DNA from: DASQFQ01 sp963730115
GTDB taxonomy: Bacteria > Actinomycetota > Thermoleophilia > Solirubrobacterales > Solirubrobacteraceae
Reading direction: 5' to 3'
DNA: 64,000 nt
Assembly (NCBI GenBank): GCA_963730115.1
Contig: CAVSQM010000008.1
Coordinates: forward strand, 189,420-253,419
Part shown: positions 26,107 to 35,074 of the stretch, piece after piece
How the letters are laid out: every line of letters begins with the position of its first letter
How positions within the stretch are numbered: position 1 is the stretch's first letter
Notes under the pieces: model-generated
The model's input: only the letters and a program-made list of their open reading frames with translations
Told to the model about the DNA's origin: nothing
The model's database searches: none
Made by a program: the position numbers and the translations under genes

Positions 26107-27701
26107 GCACCGCCGACCTCGCCCTCGTGGGCGCCCGCGTCCGCACCCTCGACCCGGAACGGCCGTCGGCGACCGCGGTGGCGATCGCGGACGGCGTCAT
26201 CAGCGCCGTCGGCTCCGACGCCGAGATCGGCGAGCTGACCGGCCCCGGCACCGAGGTCATCGACCTGCACGGCGCCGCGATCGTGCCGGGCCTGACCGAC
26301 AGCCATCTGCACCCGTTCCTCGGCGCGCTCGGCGCCCGCGGCGCGGACCTCATGGGCGCCAGCTCGCTGGCGGAGGTGCAGCGGCGCGTCGCCGAGGAGC
26401 GGGCGCGCTGCGCGCCGCACGAGTGGGTGCTCGGCTTCGGGCTCGACTACAACGCGTTCGCCGAGTCCGGCACGTCCGGCGCGTTGATCGAGGAGGCCGC
26501 GGGTGGCGGCCCCGCGCTGCTGACGTTCATCGACTTCCACACCGCGCTCGCGACGCCGCGCGCGCTCGAGCTCGCCGGCGTCGACGGCCCGCGGACGTTC
26601 ACCGAGCACGCCGAGGTCGTCTGCGTCGACGGCGTGCCCACGGGCGAGCTGCGCGAGGGCGCGGCGATGGAGCTCGTCCGCTCGGCCATGCCGGAGGTCA
26701 CCGCTGTCGAGCGCTACCGGCTGTGCGCGACGCAGCTGGGCCGCTTCGCGTCGGTCGGCATCACGGGCGCGCACGCGATGGACGGCGACCTCGAGACCCT
26801 CGACCTGCTCCGCGAGCTCGAGGGCCGTGGCGACCTGGTGACCCGGCTCATCTCGCCGTTCTGGATCACGCCCGAGATGACCGCCGAGGACTGGGAGGCG
26901 TTCGCGCCGCACCGCGACGAGCGCGGCGCTCGCTGGCGCGCGGGCAACGCGAAGTTCTTCATCGACGGCGTCATCGACTCGGGCACCGGCTGGCTCTACG
27001 AGGCCGACAGCGAGGGCGACGGGCTGGCGCCGTTCTGGCCCGATCCGCAGCACTACCGCGACGCCGTGCGCTTCTTCGCCGAGCGCGGGTACCGCTGCGC
27101 GACCCACGCGACCGGCGACCGCGGCGTCCGCGCGGCCCTCGACGCCTACCGCGACGCCGGCGCCGGGCCGGGCGTGCGCCATCGCATCGAGCACATCGAG
27201 ACGCTCCAACCCCAGGACCTGCCGCGCTTCGCCGCCGAGGGGGTCGTCGCCTCGATGCAGGCCCAGCACATGGCCTGGCTCGAGCCCGACCGCAGCGACA
27301 ACTGGTCGCGGCGGCTGGGTGCCGAGCGCTGCGACCGGGCGTTCCCGATCCGCTCGCTGCGCGAGTCCGGGGCGGCGATCGCGCTCGGCTCCGACTGGCC
27401 GGTCGCCCGCTTCGACCCGCGCGAGGGTCTGGCGGCGGCCCGCCTGCGGCGGCCGCCGGGCGAGCGCGACCGCGCGCCCTACGACGACCAGGCGATCGAC
27501 GGGCTCGCCGCCCTCGAGGGCTACACGACCGGCGCCGCGTTCGTCGGCGGCGACGAGGGCAGGCTCGGCCGCGTCCGCCCGGGCTTCTGCGCGGACCTCA
27601 CCGTGTTCGCCGAGGACCCGGTGGAGTGCGACGCCGACGACCTCGTGGAGCTGCCGGTCGTCCTCACCGTGGTGGACGGCGAGATCGTGTTCCGGGCCTG
27701 A
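26103..27701 (+). CDS. Amidohydrolase of the YtcJ-like family
   Basis: This 532-residue protein has a metal-dependent hydrolase barrel. The features are VIDLHGAAIVPGLTDSHLHP with the HxH metal motif near residue 66, KFFIDGVIDSGTGWL near 285, CATHATGD and HRIEHIE with further histidines, and GSDWPVA with the catalytic Asp. YtcJ-like enzymes hydrolyse N-acyl or amide bonds in mostly unknown substrates. It is the last gene of the operon (four-base overlap with dppF), so with the amidase it probably degrades the imported solute. Confidence 0.9.
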   Translation: MSTADLALVGARVRTLDPERPSATAVAIADGVISAVGSDAEIGELTGPGTEVIDLHGAAIVPGLTDSHLHPFLGALGARGADLMGASSLAEVQRRVAEERARCAPHEWVLGFGLDYNAFAESGTSGALIEEAAGGGPALLTFIDFHTALATPRALELAGVDGPRTFTEHAEVVCVDGVPTGELREGAAMELVRSAMPEVTAVERYRLCATQLGRFASVGITGAHAMDGDLETLDLLRELEGRGDLVTRLISPFWITPEMTAEDWEAFAPHRDERGARWRAGNAKFFIDGVIDSGTGWLYEADSEGDGLAPFWPDPQHYRDAVRFFAERGYRCATHATGDRGVRAALDAYRDAGAGPGVRHRIEHIETLQPQDLPRFAAEGVVASMQAQHMAWLEPDRSDNWSRRLGAERCDRAFPIRSLRESGAAIALGSDWPVARFDPREGLAAARLRRPPGERDRAPYDDQAIDGLAALEGYTTGAAFVGGDEGRLGRVRPGFCADLTVFAEDPVECDADDLVELPVVLTVVDGEIVFRA

Positions 27702-27706
27702 GCGGG

Positions 27707-27712
27707 TACGTT
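27707..27712 (+). promoter_or_regulatory. -10-like TACGTT before the DUF1330 gene
   Basis: TACGTT lies seven bases before ATG 27720, with no Shine-Dalgarno, so the transcript is probably leaderless. It sits just downstream of the amidohydrolase stop. Confidence 0.4.
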
Positions 27713-27719
27713 GCGGCGC

Positions 27720-28010
27720 ATGGCCGCTTACTTGATCGCTGACGTCCGCGAGGCATGGGACGCCGAGGCGCTGGACGAGTACCGCCGCCGCAACACCGAC
27801 GCGGTCGCCAACCACGGCGGCCGCTTCGTCGTCCGCGGCGGAGCGCATGAGGTGCTCGAGGGCGAGTGGGACTCGCTGCGCCTCGTCGTCATCGAGTTCC
27901 CGGACATGGCGGCCGGCCGTGCGTGGTGGGAGTCGGACGAGTACGAGCCGCTCAAGCCGCTGCGCCGCGGCGCCTCGATCACCAACATCATCCTGGTCGA
28001 CGGGGCATAA
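27720..28010 (+). CDS. DUF1330-domain protein
   Basis: This 96-residue protein of the DUF1330 dimeric ferredoxin-like fold has the usual length, with AYLIADVREAWDAEALDEYRRRN at the start and an RLVVIEFPDMAAGRAWWES segment near residue 60. The conserved His and Gly (ANHGGRFVVRGG) are present. The function is unknown. ATG 27720 is used, since TTG 27711 lies within the -10-like hexamer. It stands as a small single gene between the operon above and the LuxR regulator. Confidence 0.85.
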   Translation: MAAYLIADVREAWDAEALDEYRRRNTDAVANHGGRFVVRGGAHEVLEGEWDSLRLVVIEFPDMAAGRAWWESDEYEPLKPLRRGASITNIILVDGA

Positions 28011-28057
28011 CGCAGTTGCGTGAGGTGCCCGGCGGGCACCCATAGACTGCCCGCGGT

Positions 28058-30799
28058 TTGCTGGTCGGACGTGACGAGGAGCGTGCCCGGCTCGGGCGCA
28101 TGGTCGAGGCTGCCAGGGATGGGCGCAGCGCGGCCCTGCTCGTCCACGGCGAGGCCGGGATGGGCAAGACGACGCTGCTGCGCGACGCCGCCGAGCACGC
28201 GCAGGGGCTGCGGGTGCTGCGGGCGCGCGGGATCGAGTCGGAGTCCGAGCTGCCGTTCGCCGCGCTGTCGGAGCTGCTGTCGCCGCTGCTCGAGCTGCGC
28301 AGCGAGATCCCGCCCGTCCAGGCACAGGCGCTCGGCGGCGCGCTCGCGCTCGAGGCGGCGCCCGTCACCGACCGCTTCGCGGTCGCCGCGGGCGTCCTGA
28401 GCCTGCTCGGCGCGGCGGCCGAGCGCCAGCCGGTGCTGGCCGTCCTCGACGACCTGCAGTGGCTCGACGAGGCGTCGCGCGAGGCGCTGCTGTTCGCCGC
28501 CCGCCGGCTCGACGCCGAGGGCGTCGTGCTGCTGTTCGGGCTGCGCGACGGGGAGGGCGTGGAGGCGGGCGACCTGGGCCTCGAGACGCTGCACCTCGAC
28601 GGGCTCGACGAGGCCAGCGCGCGCCGCCTGCTCGCGGCCGAGGGCGACGGCTTCGCGCCCGCGGTGATCGAGCAGCTGGTGACCGCCTCGGCGGGCAACC
28701 CGCTCGCGCTGCGCGAGATCCCGCGCGGCCTCAGCGCGGACCAGCGCGCCGGCCGCGACCTCGCGCTCGGCCCGCTGCGGCCGGGCGAGACGCTCGAGCG
28801 CGCGTTCCGCCGCCGCGTCGACGCGCTGCCGGAGCCGACGCGCGACGCGCTGCTCGTGACCGCGTGCGCCGAGACGATGCGCGCCGACGTGATCGCGGGC
28901 GCGCTCGCCAACGCCGGGCTGCCGGCCGATGCGCTCGAGCCCGCCGAGGCGGCCGGCCTGCTCCAGCTCCGCGGCCGCGAGGTCGAGTTCGACCACCCGC
29001 TCGTGCGCGCCGCCGTCTACCACGCCGCCACGCCGGCGCGGCGCCGCGACATGCACCGCGCGCTCGCCACCGCGTTCCCCGACCGCAGCGCCGAGCGCGC
29101 CTGGCACCTGGCCGCCGCCTGCACGATGCCCGACGCCGGCGTCGCCCAGGCGCTGATGGACGCGGCCGGCGACGCCCGCGGCCGCGCCGCCTTCGCCGCC
29201 GCGGCGCGCGGCTTCGCCCGCGCCGGCGAGCTCCACGTCGACGACGACGACCGGGCGCGGGCGCTGCTCGAGGCGGCGGGCGCCGCGACCATCGCCGGGG
29301 AGCTCTCGCGCGCGTTCGAGCTCGCCGACCAGGGCGGCCGCCTCGCCTCCGACCCGTTGCTGCAGGCCGACCTGCGCGCGATGGCGGCCCGCACCCAGAT
29401 GCGGCTCGGCGACCCGCTGCGCGCCGGCCAGGCGCTCGTGCGCGAGGCCGAGCGGATCGAGGGCCTCGACCGCGTCCGCGCCGGCGGCTTCCTGCTCGAG
29501 TCGGCGGTGACCCACATGATCGACGGGACGCTGCGGGCGATGGCCGAGACCGCCAGCCGCGTCAAGGAGGTCACCGCCGGCCAGGCGCCCGGCCTCGACT
29601 TCCTGGCCACGCTGCTCACCGCCGAGGCGCTGCTCGCGCTGGGCGAGACCGAGGAGGGCGACGCGCTGCTGGCCGCCTGCGAGCCGGTGCTGCTCGGCGA
29701 CGAGCCGGTGCTCGGGCCGCCCGAGGTGCTGGGGATGGCTGCGCACTCCTCGCTGTGGTCGGAGCAGTTCGACCGCGCGGAGGCGATCTTCGAGCGCCTG
29801 GTCGGCTCGCTGCGCGACGTCGGCGCCGCCGCCGCGCTCGTCTACCCGCTGGCCGCACGCTCCCACCTCGACTTCCGCCTCGGGCGCTGGCCCGCGGCGC
29901 TGGCGGGCGCCGACGAGTCGGTGACGCTCGCGCGCGAGACGCACCAGGAGTCGCTGCTCGCCCACGGGCTCGGCGCGCTCGCCGAGGTCGAGGCGGGGCT
30001 CGGCCGCGCCGACGACGGGCGCCGCCACGCGCAGGAGAGCGTCGCGCTGTGCCAGGCCCAGGGCGCCCCGGCCACCGCCATCTACGGCTACCACGCGCTC
30101 GCGCTGCTCGAGCTCGGCCTCGGCAACCTCGAGGCCGCGCGCGACCACGGCCTCGCCGCCGAGCGGGCGTTCAACGAGACCGAGGGCGACGAGCCGGGCG
30201 TCGCGCGCTTCCAGCCCGACCTGCTCGAGGCCCTGTGGCGCCTCGGCGCCCAGGACGAGGTGCCGCCGCGGCTCGCGGAGCTCGCACGCCAGGCCGATCG
30301 CCCCGGCCACACCTGGGCGCAGGCGGTGGTCGAGCGCATCCGCGGCCTGATGGCGCCCGACGGCGAGGTCGACGAGCACTTCGCGCGCGCGTTGGAGCTG
30401 CACGCCATGACTCGTCAGCCGTTCGAGACCGCCCGCACCCAGCTCCTCCACGGCGAGCGGCTGCGCCGCGCCAAGCGGCGCGCCGACGCCCGCACCCCGC
30501 TGGGCCACGCGCTCGCCGTGTTCGAGCGCCTCGGCGCCGAGCCGTGGGCCGAGCGCACGCGCGCGGAGCTGCGCGCGACCGGCGGCCCGACCGGCTCCGC
30601 CGCGCCCGCCATCGCCACCGACGAGCTGACCGCCCAGGAGCTGCAGATCGCGCTCCAGGTCGCGCAGGGCCGCACGAACCGCGAGGTCGCCGCCGCGCTG
30701 TTCCTCAGCGCAAAGACGATCGAGTACCACCTCGGCTCGATCTACCGCAAGCTCGGGATCCGGCGGCGCGGGGAGCTGTCGGCGGCGCTCTCCGCCTGA
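28058..30799 (+). CDS. Large LuxR-type ATPase regulator (LAL-like)
   Basis: This 913-residue regulator has an N-terminal AAA ATPase with Walker A HGEAGMGKTT at residues 30-39 and Walker B LAVLDDLQWLDEAS near 130. A long helical TPR-like middle follows, then a C-terminal LuxR helix-turn-helix (LTAQELQIALQVAQGRTNREVAA and KTIEYHLGSIYRKLGI). This is the layout of MalT/LAL activators, which bind an inducer and ATP and then activate transcription. The start is TTG 28058. TAGACT ends nine bases before it, so it may be leaderless. Its target is unknown. Confidence 0.9.
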   Translation: MLVGRDEERARLGRMVEAARDGRSAALLVHGEAGMGKTTLLRDAAEHAQGLRVLRARGIESESELPFAALSELLSPLLELRSEIPPVQAQALGGALALEAAPVTDRFAVAAGVLSLLGAAAERQPVLAVLDDLQWLDEASREALLFAARRLDAEGVVLLFGLRDGEGVEAGDLGLETLHLDGLDEASARRLLAAEGDGFAPAVIEQLVTASAGNPLALREIPRGLSADQRAGRDLALGPLRPGETLERAFRRRVDALPEPTRDALLVTACAETMRADVIAGALANAGLPADALEPAEAAGLLQLRGREVEFDHPLVRAAVYHAATPARRRDMHRALATAFPDRSAERAWHLAAACTMPDAGVAQALMDAAGDARGRAAFAAAARGFARAGELHVDDDDRARALLEAAGAATIAGELSRAFELADQGGRLASDPLLQADLRAMAARTQMRLGDPLRAGQALVREAERIEGLDRVRAGGFLLESAVTHMIDGTLRAMAETASRVKEVTAGQAPGLDFLATLLTAEALLALGETEEGDALLAACEPVLLGDEPVLGPPEVLGMAAHSSLWSEQFDRAEAIFERLVGSLRDVGAAAALVYPLAARSHLDFRLGRWPAALAGADESVTLARETHQESLLAHGLGALAEVEAGLGRADDGRRHAQESVALCQAQGAPATAIYGYHALALLELGLGNLEAARDHGLAAERAFNETEGDEPGVARFQPDLLEALWRLGAQDEVPPRLAELARQADRPGHTWAQAVVERIRGLMAPDGEVDEHFARALELHAMTRQPFETARTQLLHGERLRRAKRRADARTPLGHALAVFERLGAEPWAERTRAELRATGGPTGSAAPAIATDELTAQELQIALQVAQGRTNREVAAALFLSAKTIEYHLGSIYRKLGIRRRGELSAALSA

Positions 30800-30983
30800 C
30801 GTCCGCGGAAGTTTCGGCGAACGTCAACTGCGGCTGGGTAAGGGTGGGTTTCGGCCGTTGGCGGCACGAATGTCAGCTCGATAGGCCGCAAGCCCATCGA
30901 GACGACTTTCGTGGCCGCCTCGGCGGTTCGCACCCGCTTCCTACCCAGCCGGCCGTTGACGTGCGGCGGCGCTGCCGCGGACG
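30800..30983. repeat. 184-base imperfect inverted repeat filling a convergent intergenic gap
   Basis: The gap between the LuxR stop (30799) and the permease stop (30990) folds back on itself over its whole length. Perfectly matched blocks, from outside in, are CGTCCGCGG/CCGCGGACG (30800-30808 with 30975-30983), ACGTCAAC/GTTGACGT (30821-30828 with 30955-30962), GGCTGGGTA/TACCCAGCC (30832-30840 with 30942-30950) and GGGTG/CACCC. An inner CTCGAT/ATCGAG pair surrounds a short GC-rich apex near 30885. It encodes no open reading frame of note. It may be a miniature mobile element, a long terminator or a structured RNA. Confidence 0.7.
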
Positions 30984-30989
30984 CCCGCT

Positions 30990-31763
30990 TCAGCCTCCGG
31001 CCGCCTCCGCCTTGCGCAGCCCGCGCACGCACCAGACCGTGAACACGACGCCGAGCGCGAGCGCGATGCCGAACATCGCCAGCACCTCGAACGCCTGCCC
31101 GGAGATGAGGTCGCGGCCGCCCTCGACCAGCGCGGTGAACGGGTTGACCTTCGCGGCGGTCGCGACCCAGCCGGCCAGCAGGTCGAGCGGGACGTAGACC
31201 GGGGCGAGGAAGAGGATCAGGAAGACCGGCATCTGCATCGCCGGGCCGGCCTGGATCGTGCGCATGCGGAACGCGACGCCGAACGCGAACAGGGCGGCGA
31301 CGAGGTTGACGAGCAACGCGAGCACGACCAGCCCGAAGACGTCGACCGGGCCGCCGTCGATCTGCATGCCGACGAGGATCGCGACCAGGAACAGCAGCGC
31401 GCCGACGATCAGCGCGCGCATCAGCCCGGCGAGCAGGTAGCCGGCCAGGATCGAGAGCCGGTTCGGCGCGGCCAGCATGAGCCGGCGGGCGAAGCCGCGC
31501 TCGAAGTCGGCCGCGACGGCAAAGCCGGTGAAGACGCCGCCGAACGCCGCCGACTGCAGCAGGACGAACACGAACTGGAACGCCGTGTAGCCGGTCGGGA
31601 AGTCGAAGCCCGGCGCGTTGCTGACCTGCGAGAGCCCGCCGGCGAACGCGGTGAAGAAGAACAGCGGGAAGATGATCGACGGCAGCAGGAAGGCCGGGTT
31701 GGTCGTGAAGTTGTGGATCTGCCGCCAGGCGACGCCCCAGGCGACGGCGATGAAGCGGCTCAT
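30990..31763 (-). CDS. ABC-2 type exporter permease (second of two)
   Basis: This 257-residue membrane protein has about six helices in the ABC2_membrane pattern, with MSRFIAVAWGVAWRQIHNF at the N-terminus and FLILFLAPVYVPLDLLAGW with the conserved late NP segment (KVNPFTALVEGGRDL). It is exactly as long as the preceding permease and the two probably form a heterodimeric channel. ATG 31763 overlaps the upstream stop by four bases. It is the last gene of a three-gene DrrAB-like export operon divergent from marR. Confidence 0.88.
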   Translation of the reverse strand: MSRFIAVAWGVAWRQIHNFTTNPAFLLPSIIFPLFFFTAFAGGLSQVSNAPGFDFPTGYTAFQFVFVLLQSAAFGGVFTGFAVAADFERGFARRLMLAAPNRLSILAGYLLAGLMRALIVGALLFLVAILVGMQIDGGPVDVFGLVVLALLVNLVAALFAFGVAFRMRTIQAGPAMQMPVFLILFLAPVYVPLDLLAGWVATAAKVNPFTALVEGGRDLISGQAFEVLAMFGIALALGVVFTVWCVRGLRKAEAAGG

Positions 31764-32533
31764 GTCCGCACCAGCCGCGTGCGCAGCGCGCGCGAGGCGC
31801 CGAAGATCGAGAGCGCGCAGACCACGATGGCGACGCCGAAGCCGCGCTCGAGCGCCACCGCGTCCCAGCCGGTGATCACCACCGAGCGGATGCCCTCGAG
31901 CATGTAGGAGACCGGGTTCCAGGTCGCGATGGTGCGGAACCAGTCCTGCTCGATCAGCGGCCGCGGGAGCGCCTGCGAGGACAGGAAGAGGAAGACGAAG
32001 AAGACCGGGAACAGGCCCTGCACCGCCTCGCCCGAGCCGGCGCGCAGCCCGACCAGTGCGCCGAGCGCCGCGAAGCCGAGCGTGACGAAGAAGGCGAGCA
32101 GGAGCAGCACGACCACGCCGAGGGCGCCGGCCTTGACCTGGAGCCCGGCCGCGAAGCCGACCGCGAGGTAGACGATCGACGAGAGCCCCGCCACCGTCAT
32201 CACGCCCGAGAGGTTGCCGAGCAGCAGCGCCGCGCGCTGCATCGGGGTCAGCGCCAGCCGCTTGAGGAAGCCCGTCTCGACGTCCCGCGCCAGGCTCGAG
32301 CCGGCGTTGATGGCGGCGAACAGCGCGCCCTGCATGAACGGGATCGCGATCGCGAAGTTGAGGTAGTCCTCGGTCGGGAAGCCCGGCAGCTTCGTCGCGG
32401 CGTCGAGCCCGCCGACGTTGACCGCCAGCAGGCACAGCGGGAACAGGATCGGGGGGACGAAGAGGGCGGGCTGGCGCAGCGTCTGGGTGATCGACCGCCG
32501 CGCCATCTCGCCGACCTGGGCGAGCAGCGTCAA
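31760..32533 (-). CDS. ABC-2 type exporter permease (first of two)
   Basis: This 257-residue membrane protein has about six helices. MARRSITQTLRQPALFVPPILFP resembles the DrrB/ABC-2 N-terminus and TWNPVSYMLEGIRSVVI is the conserved C-terminal loop. TTG 32533 lies in the stop of the ATPase gene (TTGA overlap); no ATG fits. With the ATPase and second permease it forms a likely drug, lipid or antibiotic exporter. The substrate is unknown. Confidence 0.87.
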   Translation of the reverse strand: MTLLAQVGEMARRSITQTLRQPALFVPPILFPLCLLAVNVGGLDAATKLPGFPTEDYLNFAIAIPFMQGALFAAINAGSSLARDVETGFLKRLALTPMQRAALLLGNLSGVMTVAGLSSIVYLAVGFAAGLQVKAGALGVVVLLLLAFFVTLGFAALGALVGLRAGSGEAVQGLFPVFFVFLFLSSQALPRPLIEQDWFRTIATWNPVSYMLEGIRSVVITGWDAVALERGFGVAIVVCALSIFGASRALRTRLVRT

Positions 32534-33513
32534 GCAGGCACCGCCTCGGGCTCGGGGCGCTCCTCCTCGACCTCGAGCTTGTGCCCGGTCTTGGCCAGGA
32601 AGACGTCGTCGAGCGTCGGCGAGTGGAGCTCGAACAGCTCGATCCCGACCTGCTCGGCGTCGAGCGCGCGCACGACGTCGGCGAGCCCGTCGGCCCCGCG
32701 CTCGAGCCGCACCGCGACCGCGCCGTCGGGCGCGTGGACCGGCTCGCCGAAGCGGCCGAGCACCGTCGCCAGGCGATCGCAGCTGGCCTTGTCGGCGGGG
32801 ATGACCTCGAGGCTCGGGTGCCCGACCTCGGCCTTCAGCGCGTCGGGCGTGCCCTCGGCGACGATCCGGCCCTGGTCGATGATGCCCACGCGGTCGGCCA
32901 GCGCGTCGGCCTCCTCGAGGTACTGCGTGGTCAGCAGCACGGTCACGCCCTCGTCGCGCGCGAGCCGGCCGACCTCCTCCCACAGGTCCGAGCGGCTCTG
33001 CGGGTCCAGGCCGGTGGTCGGCTCGTCGAGGAACAGGATGCGCGGGGAGTGCACGAGCGCGAGCGCGAGGTCGAGCCGGCGCTTCATGCCGCCCGAGTAG
33101 CCGCCGACCTTGCGGTCGGCCGCGTCGCTGAGGCCGACGCGCTCGAGCAGCTCGGTCCCGCGGCGCACGCGCTCGCTCTTGGGCAGGCCGTGCAGCGTGG
33201 TCTGGAGGCGCAGGTGCTCGCGCCCGGTCAGCAGCGGGTCGAGCGCGGCCTCCTGCAGCGCGGCGCCGATCGACTCGCGCACGCTCGCGCCCTGGCGGAC
33301 GATGTCGAAGCCCGCGACGCGCGCCGTGCCCGCGGTGGGCGGCAGCAGCGTGGTGAGCATGAGGACGGTCGTGGACTTGCCGGCCCCGTTCGGTCCCAGG
33401 AAGCCGTAGATCTCACCGGGCTCGACGCTGAAGTGGATCCCGTCCACCGCGCGCACGCCGCCCTTGAACTCGCGGACGAGGCCGTCGACCTCGATGCCGT
33501 TGTCGGAAGTCAT
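32530..33513 (-). CDS. ABC exporter ATP-binding protein, DrrA-like
   Basis: This 327-residue ATPase has Walker A GPNGAGKST near residue 43, Q-loop GAALQEAALDP, signature GGYSGGMKRRLDLA near 138, Walker B ILFLDEPTTGLDP and switch TTQYLEEA, where Gln replaces the H-loop His as is normal in DrrA. The C-terminal 90 residues match the DrrA accessory domain. ATG 33513 is preceded by TAGGGT and TTGCAT with 17-base spacing. It is probably repressed by the divergent MarR protein. Confidence 0.92.
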   Translation of the reverse strand: MTSDNGIEVDGLVREFKGGVRAVDGIHFSVEPGEIYGFLGPNGAGKSTTVLMLTTLLPPTAGTARVAGFDIVRQGASVRESIGAALQEAALDPLLTGREHLRLQTTLHGLPKSERVRRGTELLERVGLSDAADRKVGGYSGGMKRRLDLALALVHSPRILFLDEPTTGLDPQSRSDLWEEVGRLARDEGVTVLLTTQYLEEADALADRVGIIDQGRIVAEGTPDALKAEVGHPSLEVIPADKASCDRLATVLGRFGEPVHAPDGAVAVRLERGADGLADVVRALDAEQVGIELFELHSPTLDDVFLAKTGHKLEVEEERPEPEAVPA

Positions 33514-33521
33514 GACGCGAG

Positions 33522-33570
33522 ACCCTAGCGAAGATAGTTGAACCATGCAATCTTCGATCTATGTTATATT
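33522..33570. promoter_or_regulatory. Divergent exporter/marR promoters with palindromic operator
   Basis: On the minus strand TTGCAT (33550-33545) and TAGGGT (33527-33522), 17 bases apart, form the exporter promoter, eight bases before its ATG. On the plus strand TTGAAC (33538-33543) pairs with TATGTT (33560-33565) or TATATT (33565-33570) before marR. An inverted repeat CGAAGAT (33529-33535), 14 bases, ATCTTCG (33550-33556) overlaps both promoters and is a good MarR site candidate. Confidence 0.65.
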
Positions 33571-33576
33571 CGCGGC

Positions 33577-34008
33577 ATGTCAACGTCGACGGCGCCCAGC
33601 ACCGCCGCACGTGAGGCGTGGGGGCTGTTCTGGCGCATCTTCAGTGCCGACAAGCCACGGCGCATGGCGACGTTGAACGAGCTCGGGCTCGCTCCCATGC
33701 AGTCGATGGCGCTGATGCAGCTGCGCCCGGACGAGCCGATGACGATGAGCGCGATGGCGCATGCGCTCCAGTGCGACAACTCGAACGTCACCGGGATCGC
33801 CGACCGGCTCGAGGCGATGGGCCTCGTCGAGCGCCGCCCCGCCGAGCACGACCGCCGCGTGAAGACGCTCGTGATCACCGAGAAGGGCAGCGAGATGCGC
33901 GGGGAGGTCGAGCGGCACATGAGCGTCCCCCCGCCGCCGCTCGCCGGCCTCTCCGACGACGATGCCGCGGCGCTGCGCGACATCCTGCAGCGCGCGCTAG
34001 ACGGCTGA
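33577..34008 (+). CDS. MarR-family transcriptional regulator
   Basis: This 143-residue winged-helix protein has LGLAPMQSMALMQLRPDEP and a recognition helix around CDNSNVTGIADRLEAMGLVERRPAEHDRRVK, the classic MarR wing with D-R-R. It probably represses itself and the divergent ABC exporter in response to a toxic ligand. ATG 33577 is preferred over TTG 33538, which lies in the promoter region. Its last 12 bases overlap the convergent citrate synthase gene. Confidence 0.9.
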   Translation: MSTSTAPSTAAREAWGLFWRIFSADKPRRMATLNELGLAPMQSMALMQLRPDEPMTMSAMAHALQCDNSNVTGIADRLEAMGLVERRPAEHDRRVKTLVITEKGSEMRGEVERHMSVPPPPLAGLSDDDAAALRDILQRALDG

Positions 34009-35074
34009 GAGCGGGCGCTCGCCCGGCCCGACGTACTTCGCCGACGGCCGGATCAGCCGCCCCTCGCGCTTCTGCTCGAGGATGTGCGCCGACCAGCCGG
34101 CGGTGCGCGCGCAGGTGAACAACGACGTGAACAGCGTGCTCGGGACGTCGGCGTGGTCGAGCACGACGGCCGACCAGAACTCGACGTTGGTGGCGAGCAC
34201 GCGGTCGGGCTTGCGCGCCTTGAGCTCGGCCAGCGCCGCCGCCTCGAGCGCCTCGGCGACCTCGTAGCGCTGCGAGCCGATCTCCTTCGACGTGCGCCGC
34301 AGCACGCGCGCCCGCGGATCCTCGGCCCGGTAGACGCGGTGGCCGAAGCCCATCAGGCGCTGGCCGGAGTCGAGCGCGTCCCTGACCCATCGCTGCGCGT
34401 CACCCAAGGCCTCGACCTCGTCGAGCATCTTCAGCACGCGCGCGGGCGCGCCGCCGTGCAGCGGGCCGGAGAGCGCGCCGACCGCTCCGCTCAGCGCGGC
34501 GGCGACGTCGGCGCCGGTGGAGGCGATCACGCGGGCCGTGAACGTCGAGGCGTTCATGCCGTGCTCGGCCGCCGAGATCCAGTAGGCGTCGATCGCCTTC
34601 ACGTGGTCGGGGTCGGCCTCGCCGCGCCAGCGGGTGAGGAAGCGCTCGGGGATCGAGCCGGCCTTGTCGATCTCGCGCTGCGGGCACCGGCGGCCGGCCG
34701 GCGCCGCGCGCGGACTGGGCGACGAAGCTCAGCGCCATCACCGAGGCGCGCGCGAGGTCGTCGCGCGCCTGCTCGTCGGAGATGTCGATCAGCGACTCGA
34801 ACCCCCACTCCGGCCCTAGCATCGCCAGCGCCGACTGCACGTCGACGCGCGGGTCGCCCGAGCGGATGGCGAGCGGGTGCGGCTCGGCGGGCGGCAGGCC
34901 GGGCTCGAGCGCGCCGTCGACCAGCAGCCCCCACACCTGCTCGAACGGCGCCTGGCCGACGAGCTCCTCGATGTCGACGCCGCGGTAGCGCAGCGCGCCG
35001 CCCTCGCGATCGGGCTCGGCGATCTCGGTGGCGAAGGCGACGACACCCTCGAGGCCGGACTGGACCTCGCTCAC
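33997..35074 (-). CDS. Citrate synthase, short (type 2-like) form, frameshifted
   Basis: The N-terminal part (GTG 35074: EVQSGLEGVVAF, RYRGVDIEELV) and the C-terminal part (VKAIDAYWISAAEHGMNAST, SGPLHGGAP, MGFGHRVYR with the catalytic His and Arg) lie in different frames. The switch is in a GC-rich run at about 34692-34722, where the minus strand should read CPQREIDKAGSIPERF. One base too many would explain it. The repaired enzyme of about 358 residues condenses acetyl-CoA or another acyl-CoA with oxaloacetate. It is cotranscribed with the CGNR regulator (GTGA overlap). Confidence 0.85.

Noticed and set aside
27728..30730. A 1000-residue open frame antisense to the LuxR-type regulator
   Set aside because: Same effect of high GC; the sense protein has Walker and LuxR motifs and the antisense one has none.
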